64,000 bases of DNA from Paraburkholderia diazotrophica (GTDB lineage: Bacteria; Pseudomonadota; Gammaproteobacteria; Burkholderiales; Burkholderiaceae), in contig NZ_FNYE01000021.1 in the NCBI RefSeq assembly GCF_900108945.1, positions 1 to 64,000 of the forward strand, written 5' to 3'. A program made the translations under genes and the position numbers. Positions 18,004-27,357 of the stretch are shown piece after piece. The notes below the pieces were generated by a model. The model was not told the origin of the DNA. It worked only from the letters and a program-made list of their open reading frames with translations, and searched no databases. The first letter of the stretch is position 1, and every line of letters starts with the position of its first letter.

Positions 18004-19275
18004 TCAGCCGAGGCTCACTTGCGAACGCGTGAAGCGTCCATAGATCACATACAGCACGAGCGTCGCCGCGAGCAGCAGACCGCCGAGCGCGCACGCCATG
18101 CCCCAGTTGATCGTCACGTTCGTGAAGTACGCGACGTAGTAGCTGACCATCTGGTCGTTCGGTCCGCCGAGCAGCGCCGGCGTGATGTAGTAGCCGATCG
18201 CGAGGATGAACACGAGCAGCGCGCCCGCGCCGACGCCCGGATACGTCTGCGGCACGTACACGCGCCAGAACGCCGCGAACGGATGCGAGCCGAGCGAGAT
18301 CGCCGCGCGCTGATAGCTCGGCGGAATCGACTTCATCACGCTGTAGAGCGGCAGGATCATGAACGGCAAGAGGATGTGCGTCATCGAGATATAGACGCCG
18401 ACGCGGTTGAACAGCAGCGCCAAAGGATCGTGTATCAGCCCCGCGCCGAGCAGCGCCTTGTTGACGAGCCCTTCGCTTTGGAGAATCACGATCCACGCGG
18501 CGACGCGCACGAGAATCGATGTCCAGAACGGAATCAGCACGAGGATCATCACGAGATTCGCGCGCCGTTCATTGAGCGTCGAGATCCAGTATGCAAGCGG
18601 ATAGCCAAGCAACAGCGCGAACACGGTGACGGCAAAGCCGATCACAAACGTGCGGCTGAACACGGCGAGATAGATCTGTTGCTCGGGGTCGGTCGGAATG
18701 ATGTGGCCGAACGCGTCCTGCTTGTGATCGAGCGCAGCGAGCAGATAGAACGGCGAATACGTGCCGCCGTTCTTCGCGATTGCCTGCCAGTACTTCACGT
18801 CGCCCCAGCGCTCATCCGTTTCGAGAATCTTCGCCTTGATCTGAGCAGGCGGCAGCGCGTGGCCGGCATCGTCGTTCAGCGGCATCGCTCGCGCCGTCTT
18901 CGCGACGAGCGAACGATAACCGGGGATCTCCGTGTTCAGACGGCGCGCCAGTGCGCCCATTGCTTCGCCGTCGGCGATGGCCGTCAGATCGGTGGCGAGC
19001 GCGGCATATGCCGCATCGGTGGGCGCGGACTTGCGGTCCCAGTCGCGCAGCACCGTCACGGTATGCGGCAGCGCCGTCGCGATCTCCGGGTTCTGCACGG
19101 CGCGCGTGAGCAGCGCGCCGATCGGCACGACGAAGATCATCAGCAGAAAAATCGCGAGCGGCGCGATCAGCAGCAGCGCCATCGCGCGCTTCTTCGCTTC
19201 CGCGGCCTTCAGCTCGCGCTTGAGTTTGTTCGACGACTCGGGGGCCGAGTCGGCGGCGATCGTCATCGTCGTCAC
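18004..19275 (-). CDS. ABC importer permease, PotB/PotH type, with enlarged periplasmic insert
   Basis: About 423 residues, longer than the usual 280–310 of PotB. A first helix (AMALLLIAPLAIFLLMIFVVPIGALL) is followed by roughly 140 hydrophilic residues before the next helix, giving a large periplasmic insert. The core has the EAA motif RAAISLGSHPFAAFWRVYVPQTYPG. Start choice is uncertain: GTG at 19275 has GGAGA 5 nt upstream, while ATG at 19287 or 19266 and GTG at 19299 are alternatives. It lies between the binding protein and the second permease. Confidence 0.87.
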   Translation of the reverse strand: MTTMTIAADSAPESSNKLKRELKAAEAKKRAMALLLIAPLAIFLLMIFVVPIGALLTRAVQNPEIATALPHTVTVLRDWDRKSAPTDAAYAALATDLTAIADGEAMGALARRLNTEIPGYRSLVAKTARAMPLNDDAGHALPPAQIKAKILETDERWGDVKYWQAIAKNGGTYSPFYLLAALDHKQDAFGHIIPTDPEQQIYLAVFSRTFVIGFAVTVFALLLGYPLAYWISTLNERRANLVMILVLIPFWTSILVRVAAWIVILQSEGLVNKALLGAGLIHDPLALLFNRVGVYISMTHILLPFMILPLYSVMKSIPPSYQRAAISLGSHPFAAFWRVYVPQTYPGVGAGALLVFILAIGYYITPALLGGPNDQMVSYYVAYFTNVTINWGMACALGGLLLAATLVLYVIYGRFTRSQVSLG

Positions 19276-19358
19276 ACGTTTCTCCATGTCTGACGTCACT
19301 TCAGTACCGCGGCGATGCGGCCGCTTTCAACAGAAGCCGCACCGCATTCTCCCGTTGC

Positions 19359-20417
19359 TTACTTCGACGCCCACGACGCGAAGCGTTGCTCCAGCTCGTC
19401 GCCGTGATCGGTCCAGAACGTGAGGTTTTGCAGCACCGCGTTCTTGCCGTTGGTCGGCGAGTTCGGCAGATTCGAGAGCGTCTTCGCATCGAGTGACTTG
19501 ATGGCCGATTCGTTCACCGGGCCGTACGCGATGTGCTTCGCGTATTCCTGCTGCGGCTTCGACGAGATCGTGTACGCGATGTACTTCTCGGCCAGCGCCT
19601 TGTTCGGCGTGCCCTTCGGCATTGCCCAGTAGTCGAGGTCGTAGATGCTGCCGTTCCACACGACCTTCAGGTTCTTGCCTTCCTTCTGCGCGGCATCGAT
19701 ACGGCCGTTATAGGCCGTCGACATCACGACGTCGCCCGCCACGAGGAATTGCGGCGGCTGCGCGCCCGCTTCCCACCACTGGATATTCGGCTTCAGTTCG
19801 TCGAGCTTCTTGAATGCGCGGTCCTGGCCTTCCTTCGTCCCGAGCACCTTGTAGACGTCCTTCGGTGCGACGCCGTCGGCCATCAGCGCGAACTCGAGGT
19901 TGTAGCGCGCGCCCTTGCGCATGCCGCGCTTGCCCGGGAATTTCTTCGTGTCCCAGAAGTCGGCCCAGCTTGCCGGCGCCGTCTTCAGCTTGTCGGCGTT
20001 GTACGCCATCGCCGTCGACCACACGAAGATGCCGACGCCGCACGTCTGCGGTGCCTCGGGAATCAGATCCGACTTCTTGCCGAGCTTCGACCAGTCGAGC
20101 TTTTCATACAGGCCTTCGTCACAGCCGCGGCCCAGGTCGCCCGATTCCACTTCGACGACATCCCAGTTCACGTGCTTCGCCTCGACCATCGCCTTCACCT
20201 TGGCCTGCTCGCCGTTGTACTCGACGGCCGTCACCTTCGTGCCGTTTTGCGCTTCGAACGGCTGGTTGAAGGCCGCCTTCTGCGCATCGCCGTTCGCGCC
20301 GCCGAAGTTCACGACCGTCAGTTCCGCCGCGTTCGCCTGATTCATCGCCGCCGCGCCGAGTGCGAGGACGAATGCGCCGACAGGCACGGCACAGCGCGAT
20401 TGCACGATCTTCTTCAT
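19359..20417 (-). CDS. Periplasmic substrate-binding protein, polyamine-type
   Basis: A 352-residue secreted binding protein of the PotD/PotF-like class. The signal peptide (MKKIVQSRCAVPVGAFVLALGAAAMNQANA) precedes the mature start AELTVVNFGGANGD. Family segments include WDVVEVESGDLGRGCDEGL and VNESAIKSLD near the end. The ATG has AAGAGGAA upstream; the frame extends much further upstream but lacks a signal. It should deliver its ligand to the two permeases downstream. Ligand-pocket residues could not be assigned, so putrescine, spermidine or a related amine are only candidates. Confidence 0.9.
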   Translation of the reverse strand: MKKIVQSRCAVPVGAFVLALGAAAMNQANAAELTVVNFGGANGDAQKAAFNQPFEAQNGTKVTAVEYNGEQAKVKAMVEAKHVNWDVVEVESGDLGRGCDEGLYEKLDWSKLGKKSDLIPEAPQTCGVGIFVWSTAMAYNADKLKTAPASWADFWDTKKFPGKRGMRKGARYNLEFALMADGVAPKDVYKVLGTKEGQDRAFKKLDELKPNIQWWEAGAQPPQFLVAGDVVMSTAYNGRIDAAQKEGKNLKVVWNGSIYDLDYWAMPKGTPNKALAEKYIAYTISSKPQQEYAKHIAYGPVNESAIKSLDAKTLSNLPNSPTNGKNAVLQNLTFWTDHGDELEQRFASWASK

Positions 20418-20500
20418 GGTGGTTCCTCTTCCGTGTGTGATGGTGTGATGAGTGTTGCTTACGACGTGGACGTTCTTCTCTTTCTCGTCAATGCTGATGC

Positions 20501-21592
20501 TCACGCGAATACGCGCAGATGCTCCGGCGCGAATTCGAGCGCAACGGGCACGCCTGGCGCGAAGCCTTCGAGCGCTTCCGTGCCGAGCGGCACCTTCACG
20601 AAGCACTCGTCCTGTTCCGGCAGACGGCAGCGCATGCGCACGTGGTCGCCGAAATAGATGAGGCCGCGCGCTTCGCCTGCCACTGCATTCGCGCCCGCCT
20701 TCGACGCGCCCGCCGCGAGCTTCATCCGCTCGGGCCGGATGCACGCGATGCCTTGCGCGCCCGCTTTCGCGCCACCGATATTGCGCCCGACGAGCCGCGT
20801 GCCGTCGATCAGGTGAAACTCGCAGTAGTCGCCGTCGACATTCGCAACCGTGCCGCGCAGGCGGTTGCTGTCGCCGATGAAGTTCGCGACGAACTCGTTG
20901 CACGGCGATTCGTAGAGGCGGTCGACGGTATCGAGCTGTTGCACGATGCCCTTGTCGAACACGGCGACGCGATCGGACATCGTCAATGCTTCGCCCTGAT
21001 CGTGCGTCACGTAGACGAACGTGACACCGAGCTTTTCGTGCAGCGACTTGAGTTCGATTTGCATGTGCTCGCGCAACTGTTTGTCGAGCGCGCCGAGCGG
21101 CTCGTCCATCAGCACGAGCTTCGGCTCGAAGACGAGCGCGCGGGCCAGCGCGATGCGCTGCTGCTGGCCGCCCGACAGTTGCGCCGGATAACGCTTCGCG
21201 AAGCCCTCCATGCGCACCATCTTCAACGCGTTGTTGACCTTGTGCGCGCGTTCGTCGGCGGCCAGCTTGCGCACGGTCAGCGGATACGCGACGTTCTGCT
21301 CGACGGTCAGATGCGGAAACAGCGCGTAGTTCTGAAACACCATGCCGATGTTGCGCTTGTGCGGCGGCACGTTGTTGAGCAACTGGCCGTCGAGCCAGAT
21401 CTCGCCGCCCGTCGGAAACTCGAAGCCCGCGAGCATCATCAGGCAGGTCGTCTTGCCGGAGCCGGACGGCCCGAGCAGCGTGAGGAATTCGCCCTGATAG
21501 ATGTCGAGATCGAGTTGCTTGACGACGAGCGTCTCGCCGTCATAGGTCTTGCGCACACCCCGAAAGCTGACGATTACGTCTTCGGTTCTCAT
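20501..21592 (-). CDS. ABC importer ATP-binding protein, PotA-like
   Basis: About 363 residues. Walker A GPSGSGKTT, Q-loop FQNYALFPHLTV, signature QLSGGQQQRIALARAL, Walker B KLVLMDEPLGALD and H-loop VTHDQGEALTMSD are intact, followed by a C-terminal TOBE domain (about 280–360). The start at 21592 has GGAG 9 nt upstream; ATG at 21607 and TTG/ATG further up are alternatives. First gene of the importer operon, it is divergent from the MocR regulator and shares its promoter region. Confidence 0.91.
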   Translation of the reverse strand: MRTEDVIVSFRGVRKTYDGETLVVKQLDLDIYQGEFLTLLGPSGSGKTTCLMMLAGFEFPTGGEIWLDGQLLNNVPPHKRNIGMVFQNYALFPHLTVEQNVAYPLTVRKLAADERAHKVNNALKMVRMEGFAKRYPAQLSGGQQQRIALARALVFEPKLVLMDEPLGALDKQLREHMQIELKSLHEKLGVTFVYVTHDQGEALTMSDRVAVFDKGIVQQLDTVDRLYESPCNEFVANFIGDSNRLRGTVANVDGDYCEFHLIDGTRLVGRNIGGAKAGAQGIACIRPERMKLAAGASKAGANAVAGEARGLIYFGDHVRMRCRLPEQDECFVKVPLGTEALEGFAPGVPVALEFAPEHLRVFA

Positions 21593-21626
21593 CGTGTCCG
21601 TCTCCATGGCCTGCCGCCGCATGTAC

Positions 21627-21740
21627 GGGTTTCTACCCAGATGGTTCTACTCATCGCGCAGAATCGCATCGATTGCGTGATCCACTATAGCCGCTTACGG
21701 TTCTACAATAGGGAACCATTTCATAATTCCGGATAGAACC
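21627..21740. promoter_or_regulatory. Operator cluster between importer operon and mocR-like gene
   Basis: The core GGTTCTAC occurs at 21643–21650 and 21699–21706, its inverted form TAGAACC at 21734–21740, and looser versions at 21627–21638 and 21712–21717. Repeated half-sites at a divergent promoter are expected for MocR/GntR regulators, so these are candidate binding sites of the adjacent regulator. A TACAAT hexamer (21704–21709) overlaps the middle copy. Confidence 0.6.
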
Positions 21741-21742
21741 AC

Positions 21743-23299
21743 TTGGACACTGTGATCCTGTCGGACTGGCTCGCCGCGCGGCTCGACCGGACAGCCGCCG
21801 AACCCGTCTACCGGCAAGTGCTCGGGCTGATGCAGCAGGCCATTCTGACGGGCCAGTTGCCGCCCGGCGCGAAGCTGCCCAGCTCGCGCACGCTCGCCGG
21901 CGATCTGGGCATCGCGCGCAACACGGTGCTGCACGTCTACGACCAGCTCACGGCCGAAGGCTATGTGATCTCGACGACGGGCAGCGGCACCTATGTCGCC
22001 GACACGCGTCCGGATACGACCGCCGTCAACGCGCGCAAGGCGCCACGCGCAGCAAGTGGCCCCGTCGGCGTCGTCGCGGGCACGGAGCCAGCGCAATCCG
22101 GCGCGCCGGAGCGCGGCGGCCTGTCGATGCGTGGCTCGCGGCTCATCAGCAAGGCGGGCGTGTCGGCGAGGCAATGGGGCGCGTTCATGCCGGGCGTGCC
22201 GGATGTCTCCGAATTCCCCGCGCGCACTTGGAGCCGCCTGCAGTCGAAGCTGTGGAAGCAGGCGAACCCCGATCTGCTGACGTACGCGCCGGGCGGCGGC
22301 TATCGTCCGCTGCGGCGGGCGTTGTCGGATTATCTGCGGGTCGCGCGATCGGCGAAGTGCACGCCTGACCAGATCATCATCACGACGGGCATCCATCAAT
22401 CGATCGATCTCGCCGTGCGATTGCTGACCGACGTCGGCGATCGCGCGTGGGTCGAGGAACCGTGCTATTGGGGCGCGCGCAGCGTGCTGCAAGCGTCGGG
22501 GCTGACGCTCGTGCCCGTGCCCGTCGACGACGAAGGGCTCAATCCGAGCGAACAGGATCTGAAGTCGCCGCCGCGCATCGCGCTCGTTACGCCGTCGCAT
22601 CAGTATCCGCTCGGCATGGTGATGAGCCTCGCGCGCCGCCGCACGCTGCTCGAATACGCGCGCCAGCACGGCGTGTGGATCATCGAGGACGATTACGACA
22701 GCGAGTTCCGCTATGGCAGTCGGCCGCTCGCGTCGCTGCAAGGGCTCGACGACGCGGGCCAGGTGATCTACGTCGGCAGTCTGGGGAAGATGCTGTTTCC
22801 GGGCTTGCGGATCGGCTACATGATCGCGCCGGAACATCTCGTCGACAGGTTTCGCACGGGCCTCGCCGAGCTGTATCGCGAAGGACAGCTGATGCAGCAG
22901 GCCGTGCTGACCGAGTTCATCATGGACGGCTATCTGACGTCGCACGTGCGCCGCATGCGGGCGCTGTACGGAGAGCGCCGCCAGATCCTGATCGATGCGA
23001 TCACTGCGCGCTTCGGCGACACGCTGCCCGTGATGGGCGACGAGGCGGGGCTGCATCTGGTGCTCGGCCTGCCCGATCATGCGGACGACCGCGAAGTGAC
23101 AGCGGCTTCCTACGACGCCGGCGTGATCGTGCGGCCGCTCGCGTCGTATTACAACAGCGAGACGCCCGAGCGACGCGGTCTGCTGCTCGGCTATGCGTGC
23201 GTGCCGAACGACCGCATCGGCCCCGCATTCGATACGCTCGCGCGCGTGATCGAGCAGACGGCGTTGAAGACATCAGCAGTGCCGACGCGCGCCGCCTGA
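21743..23299 (+). CDS. MocR-family transcriptional regulator (GntR HTH fused to aminotransferase-like domain)
   Basis: A 518-residue regulator. The N-terminal winged helix (about residues 18–85: YRQVLGLMQQAILTGQLPPGAKLPSSRTLAGDLGIARNTV) is GntR-type. The rest is a fold-type I aminotransferase domain with IIEDDYDSEFRYGSRPL and the PLP-lysine in GSLGKMLFPGLRIGY. The likely start is TTG at 21743 (product MDTVILSDWLAARL); a GTG three codons later is possible. It is divergent from a polyamine-type importer, which it probably controls, in the manner of GabR/MocR proteins near amine and amino acid genes. Confidence 0.92.
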   Translation: MDTVILSDWLAARLDRTAAEPVYRQVLGLMQQAILTGQLPPGAKLPSSRTLAGDLGIARNTVLHVYDQLTAEGYVISTTGSGTYVADTRPDTTAVNARKAPRAASGPVGVVAGTEPAQSGAPERGGLSMRGSRLISKAGVSARQWGAFMPGVPDVSEFPARTWSRLQSKLWKQANPDLLTYAPGGGYRPLRRALSDYLRVARSAKCTPDQIIITTGIHQSIDLAVRLLTDVGDRAWVEEPCYWGARSVLQASGLTLVPVPVDDEGLNPSEQDLKSPPRIALVTPSHQYPLGMVMSLARRRTLLEYARQHGVWIIEDDYDSEFRYGSRPLASLQGLDDAGQVIYVGSLGKMLFPGLRIGYMIAPEHLVDRFRTGLAELYREGQLMQQAVLTEFIMDGYLTSHVRRMRALYGERRQILIDAITARFGDTLPVMGDEAGLHLVLGLPDHADDREVTAASYDAGVIVRPLASYYNSETPERRGLLLGYACVPNDRIGPAFDTLARVIEQTALKTSAVPTRAA

Positions 23300-23333
23300 G
23301 GTGAGGCTGGGGGGTGCGCGGTGGTTTGTGCGG

Positions 23334-23423
23334 GTGCTTCGTGTGCTTCGTGCGCTTCGTGTGCTTCGTGTGCTTCGTGTGCTTCGTGTGCTTCGTGTGC
23401 TTCGTGTGCTTCGCGTGCTTCAC
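23334..23423. repeat. Tandem repeat, 10 units of 9 bp
   Basis: Ten contiguous copies of GTGCTTCGT, seven perfect and three with one or two changes (third, ninth and tenth). It lies between the convergent mocR-like and DUF748 genes. All six frames are open across it because the period is a multiple of three, but no reading has coding character. Confidence 0.95.
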
Positions 23424-23532
23424 GCGCGCAAATGTGCGTATGCGAGCACGCTGCTAACCGCCGCCCGCATGCTCGCGAAGCGCCGCCGGCACTCGGCCGG
23501 CGACGCCATACGCACGTGAACGCGTCGACGCC

Positions 23533-26500
23533 TTATTTAAGGCCGAAATCGACTCGCGTCGTCGCGCCCTTGTCGCTGATCCCCGACGCGTCGAGCTTCG
23601 GCGCGACGATGAACACGCGGCTGCTGTCGATCTTGCCTTCGAAGTACTGCTGCACCGCCTGCGCGCGCCGCTGCGCGAGGTCGCGCAAGCTCGCATCCGT
23701 CACGGGCGCATGCTCGGCGAGCGCGGCCTTCATCTCGTCATCGGGCAGCGTCTTCGTCAGGCCCACGAAATTGCGCGGCTTCTTGAAGTCCGCATCCTTG
23801 TAGGCCTTGGTCAAGTACTTGTCGTATTCCTTGTCGTCGACCTTGACGCTCATCGGGTCGACGCTCTCACCGTTGCCAACGACGTCCTTGATCTTCTGCT
23901 GACGCACGAGCCGGTCGACATACGCGGTGCGCAGCCCGGGCTGATCGACAGCCGGATCGACACGCCCGATGATTTCGATGCGCACCGACGGCTTGTCGGC
24001 GAGCGCCTTCACGATCGTGTCGAGCTTCTTCTGCGACGCGTCGGAAAGCGCTGCTGACCCGGCATCGAACTCGACATACCCGAGTTCCTCGCCATTGCCG
24101 CCAAACGCGTGCGCGAGCAGCGAGAACGGCGCCGTCACGGCCTTTTGCAGCAGGTTCAGCACCGCATGCCAGATCAGCCCGCCGATGCTGAACTCCGGAT
24201 TGTTCAGCGAACCCGACACGGGAATGTTCACGTCGATCTCGCCGCGCGAGTTCTTCAGCAGCGAGATCGCGAGCCGCACGGGCAGCTTGGTCGCCGTGTC
24301 GTTGTCGACGTGATCGCCGAATGTCAGCTGGTCAATGAAGATGTGGTTGTTCGCCGTCAGCTGGTCATTCGCAAGCTGATAGTGCAGATCGACGTTCAGC
24401 TTGCCCTTCGTGATGGGATAACCCGCGTACTTCGCCGAGTACGGCGTGAGGTTGGTCAGTTCGATGTCGTGCGCAGTTGCGGTCAGATCGAGCGACGGCT
24501 TCGCGATCAGCGGATTGACCGAGCCGCGGATCGTGATCGGTCCATTGGCCGCGAGTTTCGCCGACACATCGACGGGCGCCGACTGCTTCGAGTCCGTGCC
24601 GAACGCGCCGACCGTCCCGTGAATCGCGACCAGGTTCGCCGAGTAGTTCGGCTTGATGAAGTTGTCGGTGTAGTTGACGCGGCCGTTCTGCAAGACGAGC
24701 TGGCCGAAGTGCAGGCGCACGGGGTTTTGCGGCGTCCCCGTCACCGTCACGGCCGCGCTGGAGGCAGCCGATGCCGCAGCCGGCGCTGCCGCCGACGTAG
24801 CCGCCGATGTCGCAGCCGGCGCAGCGGCAACGCGCGCTTCCGATGCGGCAGGCGGGCTCAGCGGAATCGGCTCACGACCCCTGGCGTTCTTCTCGCGCGT
24901 GAGCGATTGCGGTTCGCCCGGCTGCTGCGCGACCACGTCCTTCAGATTGAGCTTGCCCTGCGCATCGAGCAGCACACGTCCGTAGAAGTTCGTGAACGTG
25001 ACCTTGGCCGCATCGACATCCGTGCCGCGTGCGTCGTAGTTCGCCTTCAGGCCCGTGAGCGCAAGCGAGCGCCAGCCCGCAAACGGGTCCGACGTCGCCT
25101 TGTCGATCATCCGCACGTCGACGAGCGCCGCGTCGCCGTGATACGTCGCGCGCACGCCCTTCGACTTCTCTTCCTGCGCCATCGACACTTCGCCGTTCGC
25201 GTTGAGCAGCGCGCTCGCGACGGTCGCGTTCAGCTTGTTGCCGAAGTACGGTTCGAACGCGGCGGCATCGAGCCGGTTCGCGTTGATCTTCAGCCCGAGC
25301 TTGAGCGGCGTCGCCGTCACGTCGCCCGTCACGCCGAGCGTGCCCTTGCCGTTCACCGTCGCCTGGAGCTCGACGGGCAGCGCGCGGCTCATATCCTCGC
25401 TGATCTTCTGCACTTTCAGCTGCAGCGGCGTCACGACGATCTTGATGGGCCGCGCGGTCGTGTTGTCGGTGAAGGTGGCCGACGAGTTCTTGAGATTCAG
25501 CTCGCCGATGCTGTAACGCCAGGCCGGCCCTTCCTGCGATGCCTTCTTCGCAGCGTGGATCACGGTTCGCGCATGCACCTCGTCCTGCGGCGGAGCGGCG
25601 AGCGCGGCAAGGTCGATCGTGCCGTCTTTCAGGCGCTGCGCATCGACGGACAGGCCCGTCAGGTCCACGCCGTCGATCTCCGCCTTGCGGCCCGTCAGGT
25701 CCACGTGCTTCACGCTCGCCTTGCCGTCCGCGATCGCGATGGCCGGCTGCTTCTCGCCCGCCGCCGCCACCTTGACCGATTGCAGACCGATCTGGCTTTC
25801 GCCGATCTGCAGATCGATGGGCTCTTTCGACCAGTTCGCCGTCAGCTTCGTCTGCACGCCGATCGTGCCGTCGACCAGCTTGGCCGCCGTCACCGTGTCG
25901 AGATACGGCTGCGCGAGGGGCAGCGACAGCGATTTCAGATCGATCTTCGCATCGGCCGTCTTCGCGGCGAGCGTCAGGTTGCCCGTCACGGCAAGCGCAC
26001 TCTTCGGCTGGTTCTTGAGGCCACTGTTGACGCTATAGCGCGCGGGCATCTTGCCGAGCGTCGAGAAATCGTCGAGCGATACAGTGAGATTCGCCAGCCC
26101 CGCCGACACGGGCCGCGACGCCGCGTCGTCCTGCACGTCGACAGTGCCGTTGGAGAGCGCGAAGCGCTTGATCTGCAAGTCGATGGGCGGCGCGGCCTTC
26201 GCTGCTTCCGGCTTCGCCTGCGTGCCGGACGCGGGTGCGGGTGTCGATGCGGGCGCGGGTGCGGACCGGTTCGGCGCGCCGGCTGCGGGCGCCGGGGCGA
26301 ACGTATGCTGCACGCTCAGGATGCCGTTCTTGTCGCGCGAGAGATGCACGTCGGGCGCATCGAGACGGATATCGTCGAAGTGATAGACGCTCTTGAGCGG
26401 CTCGAGCGTCGCCGCCGCCACATGCAGCGAGCGCGCCGCGAAGAACGGCGCCTTGTGCTCGTCGAGCACGTCGATGTCGGCGAGATCCGTCGTCCCCGTG

Positions 26501-27357
26501 ATGCGCAGCGTCGGCGCATCACCCGCCATCACGAAGTTGACTTTCAGATCGCTCGACAGCTTGCCCGCCTGCACGGTGACGGGCAGCTTCGCGGGCGAAT
26601 AGGACAGCAGCTTCGGCACGTCGAGACCCTGGAAGCGCAGCGACACTTCCGACTCGCGTGACTTCGCGAACGGCTTCGTGCGGCCATCGATGGCAAGCGG
26701 GCTGCCGTCGATGCGCGCGCGCAGCAACGGCTCGACGAAGATATCGGTTTTCGAAGGCAGCGTCGCGATGAACGGAATGCCGAGCTTCCATTGATCGACG
26801 ACGTGCGTGACGCCGAGCAGGCGGTCGTCGAAGGTGATCTTGCCGTTCTCGATCCGGATGTTCGAAACCGAGAACTGCGCGGGCTTGCTCTCGGGCTTCG
26901 ACGGCTGCTTCGCGAACTTCTCGATCAGGTCGCTGAAGTTGAAGCGCTGCGCGTCATAGCGAACGATCGTGAAGCGCGGCGAGTCGAGATGCACTTCGTC
27001 GACGATGGGCGCGAGCCGGAAAATCGAGCTCCACGATGTGCGCACGATCAGCCGCTCGATATCGACGAAACTGCCGTTGCCGCCGCGTTCGCCGATATGC
27101 ACGCGGTCCGCTTCGAAGTTGAGCGTGTACGGATTGAGCGCGATGCGGCCGATGGTGGCGGGGCGATCCAGTTGTTCGCTGAGTTGCTGCTCGGCGATGT
27201 GGCGAATCAGCGGCGGCGCGGCGAAAAAGCCGAGCAGGCCGAATATGGCCACCACGATGAACAGGATGAGGACGATCCGCCGGGCGCGTCGTCCTTGCGC
27301 GACTTCGCGGACGGTTTGAATGGAAGAAATGAGTGTTGCTTTGGTGGGACTTGCCAT
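23533..27357 (-). CDS. AsmA-like DUF748 protein with OmpA-like C-terminal region
   Basis: A 1274-residue envelope protein. One N-terminal helix (IVLILFIVVAIFGLLGFFA) anchors it to the inner membrane. The body is a long series of AsmA/DUF748 β-rich repeats (for example SVSNIRIENGKITFDDRLLGV, VDLTGRKAEIDGVDLTGL and the YTDNFIKPNYSANLV block), interrupted by Ala/Pro-rich linkers around residues 370–400 and 830–880. The last 250 residues contain an OmpA-like stretch (YVEFDAGSAALSDASQKKLDTIVKALADKPSVRIEI). Related proteins are thought to bridge the periplasm for lipid traffic; that role is inferred here. Single gene, with a promoter in 27358–27711. Confidence 0.93.
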   Translation of the reverse strand: MASPTKATLISSIQTVREVAQGRRARRIVLILFIVVAIFGLLGFFAAPPLIRHIAEQQLSEQLDRPATIGRIALNPYTLNFEADRVHIGERGGNGSFVDIERLIVRTSWSSIFRLAPIVDEVHLDSPRFTIVRYDAQRFNFSDLIEKFAKQPSKPESKPAQFSVSNIRIENGKITFDDRLLGVTHVVDQWKLGIPFIATLPSKTDIFVEPLLRARIDGSPLAIDGRTKPFAKSRESEVSLRFQGLDVPKLLSYSPAKLPVTVQAGKLSSDLKVNFVMAGDAPTLRITGTTDLADIDVLDEHKAPFFAARSLHVAAATLEPLKSVYHFDDIRLDAPDVHLSRDKNGILSVQHTFAPAPAAGAPNRSAPAPASTPAPASGTQAKPEAAKAAPPIDLQIKRFALSNGTVDVQDDAASRPVSAGLANLTVSLDDFSTLGKMPARYSVNSGLKNQPKSALAVTGNLTLAAKTADAKIDLKSLSLPLAQPYLDTVTAAKLVDGTIGVQTKLTANWSKEPIDLQIGESQIGLQSVKVAAAGEKQPAIAIADGKASVKHVDLTGRKAEIDGVDLTGLSVDAQRLKDGTIDLAALAAPPQDEVHARTVIHAAKKASQEGPAWRYSIGELNLKNSSATFTDNTTARPIKIVVTPLQLKVQKISEDMSRALPVELQATVNGKGTLGVTGDVTATPLKLGLKINANRLDAAAFEPYFGNKLNATVASALLNANGEVSMAQEEKSKGVRATYHGDAALVDVRMIDKATSDPFAGWRSLALTGLKANYDARGTDVDAAKVTFTNFYGRVLLDAQGKLNLKDVVAQQPGEPQSLTREKNARGREPIPLSPPAASEARVAAAPAATSAATSAAAPAAASAASSAAVTVTGTPQNPVRLHFGQLVLQNGRVNYTDNFIKPNYSANLVAIHGTVGAFGTDSKQSAPVDVSAKLAANGPITIRGSVNPLIAKPSLDLTATAHDIELTNLTPYSAKYAGYPITKGKLNVDLHYQLANDQLTANNHIFIDQLTFGDHVDNDTATKLPVRLAISLLKNSRGEIDVNIPVSGSLNNPEFSIGGLIWHAVLNLLQKAVTAPFSLLAHAFGGNGEELGYVEFDAGSAALSDASQKKLDTIVKALADKPSVRIEIIGRVDPAVDQPGLRTAYVDRLVRQQKIKDVVGNGESVDPMSVKVDDKEYDKYLTKAYKDADFKKPRNFVGLTKTLPDDEMKAALAEHAPVTDASLRDLAQRRAQAVQQYFEGKIDSSRVFIVAPKLDASGISDKGATTRVDFGLK

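Noticed and set aside
23334..23423. CRISPR-like array
   Set aside because: Units are contiguous and 9 bp long with no spacers; no cas gene is nearby.
23001..23423. Minus-strand Lys-His-Thr repeat protein
   Set aside because: It is simply the translation of the 9-bp array running into antisense mocR sequence; no ribosome site.
24109..26661. 850-codon plus-strand open frame
   Set aside because: It is antisense to the DUF748 gene. The translation is Arg-rich without motifs, as expected from the complementary strand of GC-rich coding DNA.
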